Shown here: piece after piece, positions 50,269-56,813 of the stretch
How positions within the stretch are numbered: position 1 is the first letter of the stretch
Layout of the letters: each line of letters starts with the position of its first letter
Assembly: GCA_902774925.1 (NCBI GenBank)
Contig: CACYKE010000011.1
Span: 1-56,813, forward strand
Length of the DNA stretch: 56,813 bases
Origin: an uncultured Prevotellaceae bacterium
Lineage (GTDB): Bacteria > Bacteroidota > Bacteroidia > Bacteroidales > Bacteroidaceae
Reading direction: 5' to 3'
Notes under the pieces: model-generated
Database searches by the model: none
What the model was told of the DNA's origin: nothing
Seen by the model: only the letters and a program-made list of their open reading frames with translations
Made by a program: the position numbers and the translations under genes

Positions 50269-51354
50269 CAAAATGCTGTGTCCCAGCCCCAGATGGTCGT
50301 GAATGGTCTCAACGGACAAACCGGCGCGCTGGATACAGGATTGCATATCTTCCGTATGATACATTTTTGAATTACCGTTGGCCATAGCCGTGAAATAGAG
50401 GCTGGTCATGGTAAGGCAGAAGGCGGCAGTCTCGAAACGCTGACGGTCCCACAGGGTCTCCATAATATAGAGGCGGGTGTGGGGCGCCATGGCGGCCTTC
50501 GCCCTTTGCAGGATGCTGACGATTTCGTCCATGCTGAAACAATCGAGGAACTGGCTCATCCAGATGGCGTCAGGACCGTTCTCATGCTGGGGGAATGACG
50601 CATCGGGGTCGAGCAGGTTGATGCCATATCCGTGAATGCGCTCTGCACCCTCTTTGCCTTTGATATTCTCTTGCATCATGGCTATCTGTTGAGGCAGGTC
50701 GAGAATGGTGACGTCTGCTTCTTTGCAGTAACCGACGCATTGCAGGGCCCACTTGCCAGTGTTGCCACCGACATCGTAGAGCGTGCGGACATGGTGGTCG
50801 TCGAAAATGATTTTCAGTGCCTCAGGAAATGACGTGTCGCTATAGAAATGGTCGAACCCAAACCAGCTTTTCTGCACTTGCTGTGGCAATTGGGAGAGAC
50901 CCCCGTAAATCGTTGGCCACGGACCGAAGTGTTTCAACCCCTCTGGCTTACCATGACACAACGACTCCTCAAGATGGAACCACCCCTCGTAGTTGACGTC
51001 GTGGTTGAAGTCGATGTTTACACGGGTGGCTGTGTCGGTGGCCAGAAACCAACCGGTCTTTGTCAGCGTATAGCGGTCGGTGGCAGGGTCGACGAGGATG
51101 ATCCCGATGGTGAGCGAAGCCTCCAGTAGACACTTGACGGCATAGTCAGAATATTCTGTCTTCGCGCAAATGTCTTCGCGTGTGAGCCCGTCCTTGGAGT
51201 CGCGTATCATATCAAGGATACCCCATTTCAGCATGATGCGTGCGGTTTGGAACACGGCAGGACCCCAGGCGATGAACTCCGCCATCCGTTGTGCGTCGAG
51301 CGCCGACAGCGACTCTTTGCTATACCTTTTTTCTAAAGCTGGAAACAGTTTCAT
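50254..51354 (-). CDS. SAM-dependent O-methyltransferase
   Basis: 366 residues. An N-terminal winged-helix dimerisation region (AVFQTARIMLKWGILDMI, DICAKTEYSDYAVKCLLEA) precedes a Rossmann domain with SAM motif LYDVGGNTGKWAL and DLPQQIAMM, typical of the Methyltransf_2 family. It probably methylates the aryl head or another hydroxyl of the product. Confidence 0.88.
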   Translation of the reverse strand: MKLFPALEKRYSKESLSALDAQRMAEFIAWGPAVFQTARIMLKWGILDMIRDSKDGLTREDICAKTEYSDYAVKCLLEASLTIGIILVDPATDRYTLTKTGWFLATDTATRVNIDFNHDVNYEGWFHLEESLCHGKPEGLKHFGPWPTIYGGLSQLPQQVQKSWFGFDHFYSDTSFPEALKIIFDDHHVRTLYDVGGNTGKWALQCVGYCKEADVTILDLPQQIAMMQENIKGKEGAERIHGYGINLLDPDASFPQHENGPDAIWMSQFLDCFSMDEIVSILQRAKAAMAPHTRLYIMETLWDRQRFETAAFCLTMTSLYFTAMANGNSKMYHTEDMQSCIQRAGLSVETIHDHLGLGHSILVVKR

Positions 51355-51390
51355 ATCTCAATGTTCAACGTTCAATGTTCAACGTCCTAA
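51355..51390 (-). repeat. GTTCAACGTTCAATG junction repeat
   Basis: Units CAATGTTCAACGTTCAATG and GTTCAACG. It supplies the last ketosynthase residues (LNIER) and the methyltransferase leader. Confidence 0.85.
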
Positions 51391-52597
51391 CGACCAGCGC
51401 GCTATTGGTGCCGCCGAAACCGAACGAGTTGCTGAGCACCGTGTTGACCTCAGTATCAATGGTCTTGGCGGTGAGATTTAATTTCTCTGAGTATTCGTCA
51501 GGATTCTCGAAATTAATGTTTGGTGCCACAAAGTTGTTCTGCATCATGATGATGCTATAGACAATCTCGCTGGCTCCAGCCATCCAACACTCGTGACCCG
51601 TCATCGATTTCGTTGAACTGATGAGGGCGCGCTGACCACGAAATATCCTGTCAAGGGCGATGGCCTCATACATGTCTCCCTGAACCGTTGATGTCGCATG
51701 GGCATTGATATAGTCAATGTCGTCGGGCGTCAGACCGGCATCGTTGAGCGCGCGCGTCATGGCTATAACAGAACCATTATCACTTGGTTCTGAAATACCA
51801 CCACCATTGCTCGAGAATCCATAGCCCACGACTTCTGCCAAGATGGTAGCGCCTCTGGCGACGGCATGATCATAATCCTCAAGCACGAGTGCTGCAGCAC
51901 CGCCACTGGGTATCAAGCCGTCGCGGTCTTTATCGAACGGGCGACTGGCTTTTGTCGGCTCGTCCATCCTGATGGAAAAAGCATTCAGCGCGTCGAACGA
52001 TGCCATAGAGTAATAGTTGGTTTCCTGGGCACCACCACATAACACCATGTCCTGCAGTCCCTGGCGGATGAGCATATAGCCCAGTCCGATGGAGTGACTG
52101 CCACTGGCACAGGCCGCGCTGACGGTGAAGTTAATGCCGCGGAGGTGGAAGATGGTGCTGAGGTTCATGTTCACCGTCGAGTTCATCGACTGGAAGATGA
52201 GACCGTAGCCCAGCATGGCGGAATCGTGCTTCTCGTCCATGATCTTTGACGACTCGATGACGGGTTTCGCGGAGGAGTCGTTGCCAAAGATGCAACCTAC
52301 CTCGTTCTCGCGAAGATAGTCATCGCTGACGTGGGCCTGTTCGAAGGCCTGACGACTGGCCATATAGGCATATTGGGCCTCTTCCGACATGCCGGCACGG
52401 GTATGGCGGTCCACCATCTGCTTCGTAATGACGGGTGTCTCGACGATGCCTGTAAGCCCTGAACGGTAACCGTATTCGAGTCGTTCGGACTTGAGGCCAA
52501 TGCCCGATTTGCCTTCGTATAGTGACTGTCGGACGGTATCAATGTCGGTTCCAAGACAGGACCAGATGCCCATGCCTGTAATAACAACACGTCTCAT
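51365..52597 (-). CDS. FabF-like ketosynthase of the polyene cluster
   Basis: 410 residues, single-domain KS with the complete triad: Cys in SAACASGSHSIG, His in NAHATSTVQGD and His in STKSMTGHECWMAGASE; GFGGTNSALVV closes the fold. It is second in the operon, after the ketoreductase gene, and is the likely condensing enzyme working with the carrier protein at 49977. Confidence 0.92.
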   Translation of the reverse strand: MRRVVITGMGIWSCLGTDIDTVRQSLYEGKSGIGLKSERLEYGYRSGLTGIVETPVITKQMVDRHTRAGMSEEAQYAYMASRQAFEQAHVSDDYLRENEVGCIFGNDSSAKPVIESSKIMDEKHDSAMLGYGLIFQSMNSTVNMNLSTIFHLRGINFTVSAACASGSHSIGLGYMLIRQGLQDMVLCGGAQETNYYSMASFDALNAFSIRMDEPTKASRPFDKDRDGLIPSGGAAALVLEDYDHAVARGATILAEVVGYGFSSNGGGISEPSDNGSVIAMTRALNDAGLTPDDIDYINAHATSTVQGDMYEAIALDRIFRGQRALISSTKSMTGHECWMAGASEIVYSIIMMQNNFVAPNINFENPDEYSEKLNLTAKTIDTEVNTVLSNSFGFGGTNSALVVRTLNIER

Positions 52598-52618
52598 GTT
52601 TCGATGTTCAACGTTTCA
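52595..52618 (-). repeat. Short GTTTC/GTTCAACG junction repeat
   Basis: CATGTTTCGATGTTCAACG between the ketoreductase stop and the ketosynthase ATG. Confidence 0.6.
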
Positions 52619-52619
52619 C

Positions 52620-53351
52620 TTAGGTGTGTAAGCCGCCGTTGATATTGATAACCTCACCTGTTATGTACGATGCGTCGTCGGAGGCAAGGAATGCAACGAG
52701 TGCCGCCACTTCGTCGGGCTTGCCGAAACGACCCACGGGAATCAGCTTCTTCAGGTCGTCAACGGGCAAGTCCTTGGTCATGTCCGACTCGATGAAGCCA
52801 GGGGCAATGGCGTTGACGGTGATGTTACGTAGTGCCACCTCCTGTGCCAGAGCCTTCGTCGCACCAATCAGGGCGGCTTTGGCAGCACTGTAGTTGGTTT
52901 GGCCCGGCAATCCCTTCACACCTGACAACGAGGCAATGTTGATGATGCGGCCACCGCGCTTGCGAGGCATCATGTGACGGAGTATGCAACGGGTGATATA
53001 GAAAAAGCCGTCGAGCGTGGTGTCAATCACCTGATGCCACTCGTCGTCGGACATCATAAACATGACGTTGTCGCGACGGATACCGGCGTTGTTGACCAAT
53101 ATCGAGATGTAATCGTCAGGATGCGACGCCTCCCAGTCCTGAATGGCCTTTTCCACCTCCGACTGGTTCGAAACATTGAAAGGCAACAGTTCTGCCTTGC
53201 CACCAGCCTCCTCGATAAGGGCTTTCGTCTCGTTGGCAGCAGAAACGTTAGTGTTGTAATTGATGATGATGGGCATACCAAAAGAGGCCAATCTCAAACA
53301 GATTGCCTTTCCAATGCCTCTTGACCCACCTGTGACTAAAATGTATTTCAT
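52620..53351 (-). CDS. 3-oxoacyl-ACP reductase (FabG-like SDR)
   Basis: 243 residues. NAD(P)-binding TGGSRGIGKAICLRL, NNAGIRRD, catalytic Ser in IASLSGVKG and Tyr-Lys in NYSAAKAALIG, and C-terminal YITGEVININGG are all present, so it should be active. It reduces the beta-keto group after each condensation. First gene of the 20-gene operon; its promoter lies at 53387-53394. Confidence 0.93.
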   Translation of the reverse strand: MKYILVTGGSRGIGKAICLRLASFGMPIIINYNTNVSAANETKALIEEAGGKAELLPFNVSNQSEVEKAIQDWEASHPDDYISILVNNAGIRRDNVMFMMSDDEWHQVIDTTLDGFFYITRCILRHMMPRKRGGRIINIASLSGVKGLPGQTNYSAAKAALIGATKALAQEVALRNITVNAIAPGFIESDMTKDLPVDDLKKLIPVGRFGKPDEVAALVAFLASDDASYITGEVININGGLHT

Positions 53352-53386
53352 TACTTATAAGTAAACGTTAATGTTAAAAACAATTG

Positions 53387-53394
53387 CAAAGGTA
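53387..53394 (-). promoter_or_regulatory. -7 box (TACCTTTG) of the polyene operon
   Basis: Exact TAnnTTTG about 36 bases before the fabG-like ATG. No clear -33 TTTG is seen at 19-21 bases. No terminator or other strong promoter was seen in the 20 kb downstream, so this probably drives the whole cluster. Confidence 0.6.
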
Positions 53395-53496
53395 ATCATT
53401 TTCATTGGAAAAGGAGTCTAAAACATTTAAAATAAATATAGGTGTAACGCGTTTTTTGTTTTTTTTATGATTTCTTGATAAAAAAACGCTCAAAAG

Positions 53497-53528
53497 TTTG
53501 GTGGTTCCACAGAAAATAGCTACCTTTG
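53497..53528 (+). promoter_or_regulatory. tRNA-His promoter
   Basis: TTTG (53497-53500) and TACCTTTG (53521-53528) spaced exactly 20 bases; both match consensus. Confidence 0.8.
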
Positions 53529-53568
53529 CACCCGCAAAACGGTAAACTGATCGTTTTCGAGGTAACAT

Positions 53569-53643
53569 GGTGCCCGTAGTTCAGTTGGTTAGAGCGTCAG
53601 ATTGTGGTTCTGAATGTCGACGGTTCGAGTCCGTCCGGGCACC
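53569..53643 (+). tRNA. tRNA-His (GTG anticodon)
   Basis: Acceptor GTGCCCG/CGGGCAC, D-arm with GTTGGTTAGAGC, anticodon stem TCAGA/TCTGA with loop TTGTGGT, and T-arm GACGGTTCGAGTCCGTC. The extra G at 53569 opposite C73 (53643) is the histidine identity element G-1. CCA is not encoded. Confidence 0.97.
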
Positions 53644-53668
53644 CAAGCAAGAAAATACTAGAAATCTT

Positions 53669-53699
53669 CCGAGAATCCCGTAAACAAAGGGGTTCTCGG
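53669..53699 (+). terminator. Hairpin terminator after tRNA-His
   Basis: Stem CCGAGAATCCC/GGGGTTCTCGG (one wobble), 9-base loop, followed by AATTTCAATTT. Confidence 0.65.
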
Positions 53700-53759
53700 A
53701 ATTTCAATTTAAAGGGGACGAGTTCCAACTTTTTGGTCTGAGACCAACTTTTAGAGTCG

Positions 53760-53822
53760 AAAATCGACGCAAAATCGACGCAAAATTGAAAAATCGACGC
53801 AAAATCGACGCAAAATCGACGC
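53760..53822. repeat. Five direct repeats of AAAATCGACGC upstream of the integrase
   Basis: Copies begin at 53760, 53771, 53790, 53801 and 53812, in groups of two and three with 11-bp period. A palindrome GGTCTGAGACC flanked by CCAACTTT/CCAACTTTT lies at 53735-53745. Positions between tRNA and integrase suggest recombinase arm-type or accessory-factor sites. Confidence 0.8.
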
Positions 53823-53886
53823 AAAAATTTGCAAGATTCAGTGGTTGATAAATGGCATCCATAATGTAAAATTTAAGTTTAGCATT

Positions 53887-55212
53887 ATGGCAACAATTAC
53901 AACCGAATTTGGAAAAGTAAGTTCCAAAAAACAAAGAGCAGTTTATCTGCTAGTGAGAGACAAGAAGACGGTAAAGCGCATCATTACCGGGGTCAAGGTA
54001 GATGAATCGGAAATATCTCCCAAGACCAAGAAGATTAAGAACTTCGAAAAGGCGCAGATTGTGGAAAAACTGAAGACGGAGCTGGCAGTCAAAATGTCAA
54101 CTTTGGCTCCTGAAATCCACTACACCGACAATATGGATGCAACGAAGATTGCCTCTAAGATTGTCAAGAAGAAGAATGCAGAGACCGTAGAGTTCTTCGG
54201 TTTTGCAAGGATGTGGATGGCTCGACGGGACACGAAAAGCATGAGAAACTACAGCTGCATGCTTAACAAGCTTGAAGAGTTCCTGAAGCGAGATTCTTTG
54301 GATTTCTCCGAAATCACCTACACCCTACTTAAGGATTTTGAGGATTATCTCAGCGACTTCACCAGAGCCAAGTCGATGTATCTGGGCGAAATTCGCCACT
54401 TGTATCGCGAGGCTATGCTGGAGTATAATACCGACGAAGAGACGGTTATCAAGAACGATCCGTTCCTGCGTTACAAGGCACCAAAGCAGGTGTTGAAACT
54501 TGGTGTCCGTTCTTTGACGATGCTGGACTTATTGAAAATCTACCACTACAAGGCAAATCCCGGTAGTCGTGTAGAACTGGCTCGTGACTGTTTCATCCTG
54601 TCGTTCTGCCTTATGGGTATGAATTCAGCAGACCTCTACAATGCGACCAAAATTGAAAAGGGAGTCATCAAGTATGAGCGTACAAAGACCAAGGATCGCC
54701 GTAGCGATGATGCCTACATTGAGGTCAAGGTTCATCCGTTTATCAAGACTCTGATGAAGAAATATGCAGGCACTACGCGGGTCTTTAGCTTCTACAAGAG
54801 ATACGTTACTGCTGAGAACTTTAATAACAACATCAACCGTGGTTTGAAGAAGCTTGGAACGGCCATTGGTATTGACAATCTGCAATACTACCAGGCTCGC
54901 CACACCTTCGCCACCCTATCCCGCAACATGATGAAGTTCAGCAAGAGCGATGTGGACGAGGCACTGAACCATGTTGGCAAATATGGTATTGCCGATGTAT
55001 ATATTACCAAAGACTTCAATATCATCAACGAGAACAACTTCAAACTGATTGAGGAGGTTTTCAAGGATGAGATCGCTGGCAAGCCAAATTCAATCCTTGC
55101 CGCTGAAGCAGAGAAGGCCAAAGCCGCCAAGAATGATGCCAAGACCGAGGCTCCCAAGGCCAAACGTCCCTATCACAGAAAAGCTAAAACCACCACCAAT
55201 GCGAAGAAGTAA
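53887..55212 (+). CDS. Tyrosine recombinase/integrase next to tRNA-His
   Basis: 441 residues from the ATG at 53887 (an upstream ATG adds 14 non-homologous residues). There is an N-terminal arm-binding domain (SSKKQRAVYLLVRDKKTVKRIITGV), a SAM-like core-binding domain (about 105-215) and a catalytic domain. The first catalytic box reads SFCLMGMNSADLYN with Asn where Arg is usual, a variant seen in some Bacteroidetes integrases. QARHTFAT, ALNHVG and the nucleophile in ADVYITKDF follow. The Lys/Ala/Pro-rich tail is unusual. It should catalyse integration at the tRNA end. Confidence 0.88.
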   Translation: MATITTEFGKVSSKKQRAVYLLVRDKKTVKRIITGVKVDESEISPKTKKIKNFEKAQIVEKLKTELAVKMSTLAPEIHYTDNMDATKIASKIVKKKNAETVEFFGFARMWMARRDTKSMRNYSCMLNKLEEFLKRDSLDFSEITYTLLKDFEDYLSDFTRAKSMYLGEIRHLYREAMLEYNTDEETVIKNDPFLRYKAPKQVLKLGVRSLTMLDLLKIYHYKANPGSRVELARDCFILSFCLMGMNSADLYNATKIEKGVIKYERTKTKDRRSDDAYIEVKVHPFIKTLMKKYAGTTRVFSFYKRYVTAENFNNNINRGLKKLGTAIGIDNLQYYQARHTFATLSRNMMKFSKSDVDEALNHVGKYGIADVYITKDFNIINENNFKLIEEVFKDEIAGKPNSILAAEAEKAKAAKNDAKTEAPKAKRPYHRKAKTTTNAKK

Positions 55213-55271
55213 CCATTCCCAAATCCCCTGCAGAGCCTTATTCTGCGGGGGATTCGCTGATTCTGGCATGA

Positions 55272-55563
55272 GTTTTAATCTGTGGGATATGCAGAGTTTT
55301 AACTTGTGGGGATTTGGTTTTAAAGTGTGGGTTAATCCTGCTGACTCTTGGTTTTAAGTTGTGGGTTATTCAGTTTTAAGTTGTGGGATATGATTTGCGG
55401 AACTGCCTGAGAATACGCCTTTTGCACCGCACCCATAGAGCAAATAGACAGACCATGCCAAAAAACAGAGCATCCAGACGCTGATTTCATGTTTGGCCAA
55501 GAATTAATTAAGTGGGTTGGGCTTCGCGCACGGTATAAAAATCGCGCGGTTTTAAATTGTGGG
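55272..55563. repeat. Iteron array, candidate replication origin
   Basis: Six copies of GTTTTAA(G/A/C/T)NTGTGGG start at 55272, 55296, 55317, 55351, 55373 and 55549. Spacings of 24, 21, 34 and 22 bases suggest one face of the helix for most. They lie between converging integrase and Rep genes. This matches iterons bound by Rep_3-type initiators. The stretch 55388-55548 has no gene. Confidence 0.85.
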
Positions 55564-55640
55564 TTATTCCCTTCCGCACCCGTGAGATAGGCACCAAAAA
55601 GAAGGCCACCCGACACGTATTTTCGTGCCAGGCAGCCCTT

Positions 55641-55706
55641 TCGTATGCCGTCGTATGCCATCGCATGCGGTCGCATCCCATCGCTTGCAATCGCATGCCA
55701 TCGCAG
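55641..55706. repeat. Decamer tandem array abutting the Rep stop codon
   Basis: Six full 10-bp units of TCGCATGCCA type (TCGTATGCCG, TCGTATGCCA, TCGCATGCGG, TCGCATCCCA, TCGCTTGCAA, TCGCATGCCA) plus a partial one, ending one base before the rep stop at 55707. The period equals one helical turn. Confidence 0.9.
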
Positions 55707-56762
55707 CTATTTATCCTTTTCCCATTCCTTATAGAGCGAGGGCTGTTTCTCGGCTTCCTCCACCTCGCCCTTGATGGCCTGAATCACCCATCCAATGCCC
55801 ATAAATGAGCCATCCTCCTTGCGTCGCCGCCCCTGAATGTCGGCCAGCGTCCCTATGAAGTCTGGCAGCAACTGCGCCGCTTTGTTGATGAGCGATTTGT
55901 GAGGCTGGATGCTTTTCAAGGGGATTCCCATCCGCTGTTTCATGTACTCTACAGCCTTCGGAGCCATGAATCCTACCGAGGTCAGAGCCGTCAGTCGCGT
56001 CTTTTCCAGTTCCTGGTCTCGATACTTGTCCTGATACACAGGATAGAACTTGAACCCCACCGCCACGCTCTTGCCGTTATTCGGATTGGCCCGGATTTTC
56101 TCGTAGGTGAACGTGTACGGACAGTTCTCGTCGAGCAACTTCTTCACCGGCCTCAGTATGCGGTCTTCGATGTGATCCACCCTGTCCTTACCACCCTTTT
56201 TGTACTTATCCGGAGCGATTCCAAGCCAGCTCTTCAAGTCGTCGATCATCAGCTGGAACGGCCTTTCCTGTCCGCTCAGCACCATGTAGAACTGGAGCGA
56301 GTACGATGTAGGCAGTGCCAGGGCCTTGTTCAGCTCGAACCTGCGGAAGCCCTCGCTGAAGTCCGTCAGCACCCGCCAGATCTTGTTGTCCACCTCCACA
56401 GTGATTTCCCCTGTGCCGTAAACATACGTCGCATTGTTGATGAAACCGCAGACCGTGTACCGCTCGTTGTCCTTGTACTCAAACGTCCTGCTGCGCAGGT
56501 TGTACAGCGCCTGCTCGATGTCCTTGTGCTTCATCTTCGTGTTGAACAGCACCGCCGAGGCAGGCATCGTCAGCGTCACGTTCTTCAGTCCCAGGTCCAG
56601 CTGACACATGTAGTCGCGAATCTTCACGCCCTTCAACTTCATCGAAGCCCGCTCGATGATTCTCAGCACCACTCTTTGCTCCAGAATCGACATGTCCTTC
56701 TGCCTCGCCCAGCTGCCCTCGGGCGAGACATGGAATATAAGACTTACGGCGACAAGGGGCAT
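55707..56762 (-). CDS. Rep_3/RepB-family plasmid replication initiator (N terminus uncertain)
   Basis: 351 residues in the longest frame. DMSILEQRVVLRIIERAS, then the first winged helix (MPASAVLFNTKMKHKDIEQALYNLRSRTFEY) and the second (RRFELNKALALPTSYSLQFYMVLSGQERPFQLMIDDLKSWLGI) fit the initiator family that binds iterons. Homology starts near ARQKDMSILE. About the first 15 residues (from 56762) are antisense to the start of an esterase gene on the plus strand and are probably not native. A start at 56693 (MSILEQ) would be too short, so the gene may be chimeric or clipped at the element edge. Confidence 0.85.
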   Translation of the reverse strand: MPLVAVSLIFHVSPEGSWARQKDMSILEQRVVLRIIERASMKLKGVKIRDYMCQLDLGLKNVTLTMPASAVLFNTKMKHKDIEQALYNLRSRTFEYKDNERYTVCGFINNATYVYGTGEITVEVDNKIWRVLTDFSEGFRRFELNKALALPTSYSLQFYMVLSGQERPFQLMIDDLKSWLGIAPDKYKKGGKDRVDHIEDRILRPVKKLLDENCPYTFTYEKIRANPNNGKSVAVGFKFYPVYQDKYRDQELEKTRLTALTSVGFMAPKAVEYMKQRMGIPLKSIQPHKSLINKAAQLLPDFIGTLADIQGRRRKEDGSFMGIGWVIQAIKGEVEEAEKQPSLYKEWEKDK

Positions 56763-56813
56763 CCTGTGCTCGTCTTTCCCTCACAGGACGGACGGTTCTA
56801 CGATTATCAGGAC
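56730..56813 (+). CDS. 5' part of an alpha/beta-hydrolase (putative esterase); runs off the window
   Basis: From the ATG at 56730 the frame reads MEYKTYGDKGHPVLVFPSQD then GRFYDYQD, the N-terminal region of the Bacteroidales putative esterase family (PF00756-like). The preceding in-frame residues ALGRD also fit family members, which usually begin about 15-20 residues earlier. Upstream of about 56710 the sequence instead reads as the Rep gene on the other strand. The native start seems to have been lost or replaced here. Confidence 0.7.
   Translation, partial: MEYKTYGDKGHPVLVFPSQDGRFYDYQD

Noticed and set aside
53760-53822. CRISPR-like direct repeats near the integrase
   Set aside because: The units are contiguous 11-mers with no spacers.
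53597-53824. 75-codon minus-strand frame with repeated CVDFASIF
   Set aside because: It is the translation of the AAAATCGACGC repeats and overlaps the tRNA.
55272-55706. Possible CRISPR array
   Set aside because: Units are 15 and 10 bp, without unique spacers of constant length, and lie beside a Rep initiator, so iterons and a tandem array fit better. No cas gene is present in the window.

Overview
The window reads as chromosome of a gut or rumen Bacteroidales bacterium, most like Prevotella. The evidence is SusC/SusD pairs, promoters of the Bacteroidetes type (-33 TTTG, -7 TAnnTTTG), a BspA-type leucine-rich repeat remnant, a smalltalk-like micro-protein, secreted proteins ending in an NGKKVV tail, and A-rich leaders rather than strong Shine-Dalgarno sites.

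Layout. (1) 1-6.6 kb is an accessory edge. It has the tail of a secreted protein, a lipid-anchored SpoIIE/PP2C phosphatase, a decayed BspA-like gene, an M15 peptidase with a smalltalk-like peptide, a RelE/ParE-type and a YafQ-type toxin-antitoxin pair, a small frameshifted gene, a duplicated intergenic cassette of about 172 bp, and a tyrosine integrase that has lost its catalytic C terminus. (2) guaA lies at 7.0-8.6 kb. (3) 8.6-27.1 kb is a beta-mannan utilisation locus made of two divergent operons. The leftward operon encodes a CE7-type esterase, GH26 mannanase, GH130 mannosylglucose phosphorylase, GPH sugar transporter and cellobiose 2-epimerase, the known intracellular mannobiose route of Bacteroides. 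The rightward operon encodes SusC, SusD, two IPT/TIG surface lipoproteins, a GH5 and a second GH26. Together they bind, cut, import and phosphorolyse mannan. (4) 27.1-31.3 kb holds a highly structured non-coding block, unknown small genes, a TPR protein and an AAA-type ATPase. (5) A secreted beta-domain protein at 31.3-32.8 kb shares a promoter-proximal element with susC, so it probably belongs to the mannan regulon although it lies 4 kb outside the locus.

(6) 32.9-53.4 kb is one leftward block of 20 genes that forms an aryl-polyene/flexirubin-type biosynthetic cluster: three ketosynthase genes (two with fused second KS-like domains), three acyl carrier proteins, ketoreductase, AMP ligase, thioesterase, several acyltransferases, a glycosyltransferase-acyltransferase fusion, LolA-like carrier, MMPL exporter, methyltransferase, and two adjacent phytoene-desaturase/retinol-saturase-like flavoproteins. 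No dehydratase is visible. (7) tRNA-His at 53.6 kb is followed by a tyrosine integrase, iterons, a decamer array and a Rep_3-type initiator, which looks like an integrated plasmid. The window ends in the start of an alpha/beta hydrolase gene whose first codons seem to have been replaced at the element edge.

The most unusual feature is a dispersed set of short tandem repeats (8-16 bp units, several families). They sit just upstream of start codons at most junctions of the polyene cluster, supply the last codons of several genes, and also occur in frame inside guaA, the epimerase, the AMP ligase and the exporter. I know of no established function for them.
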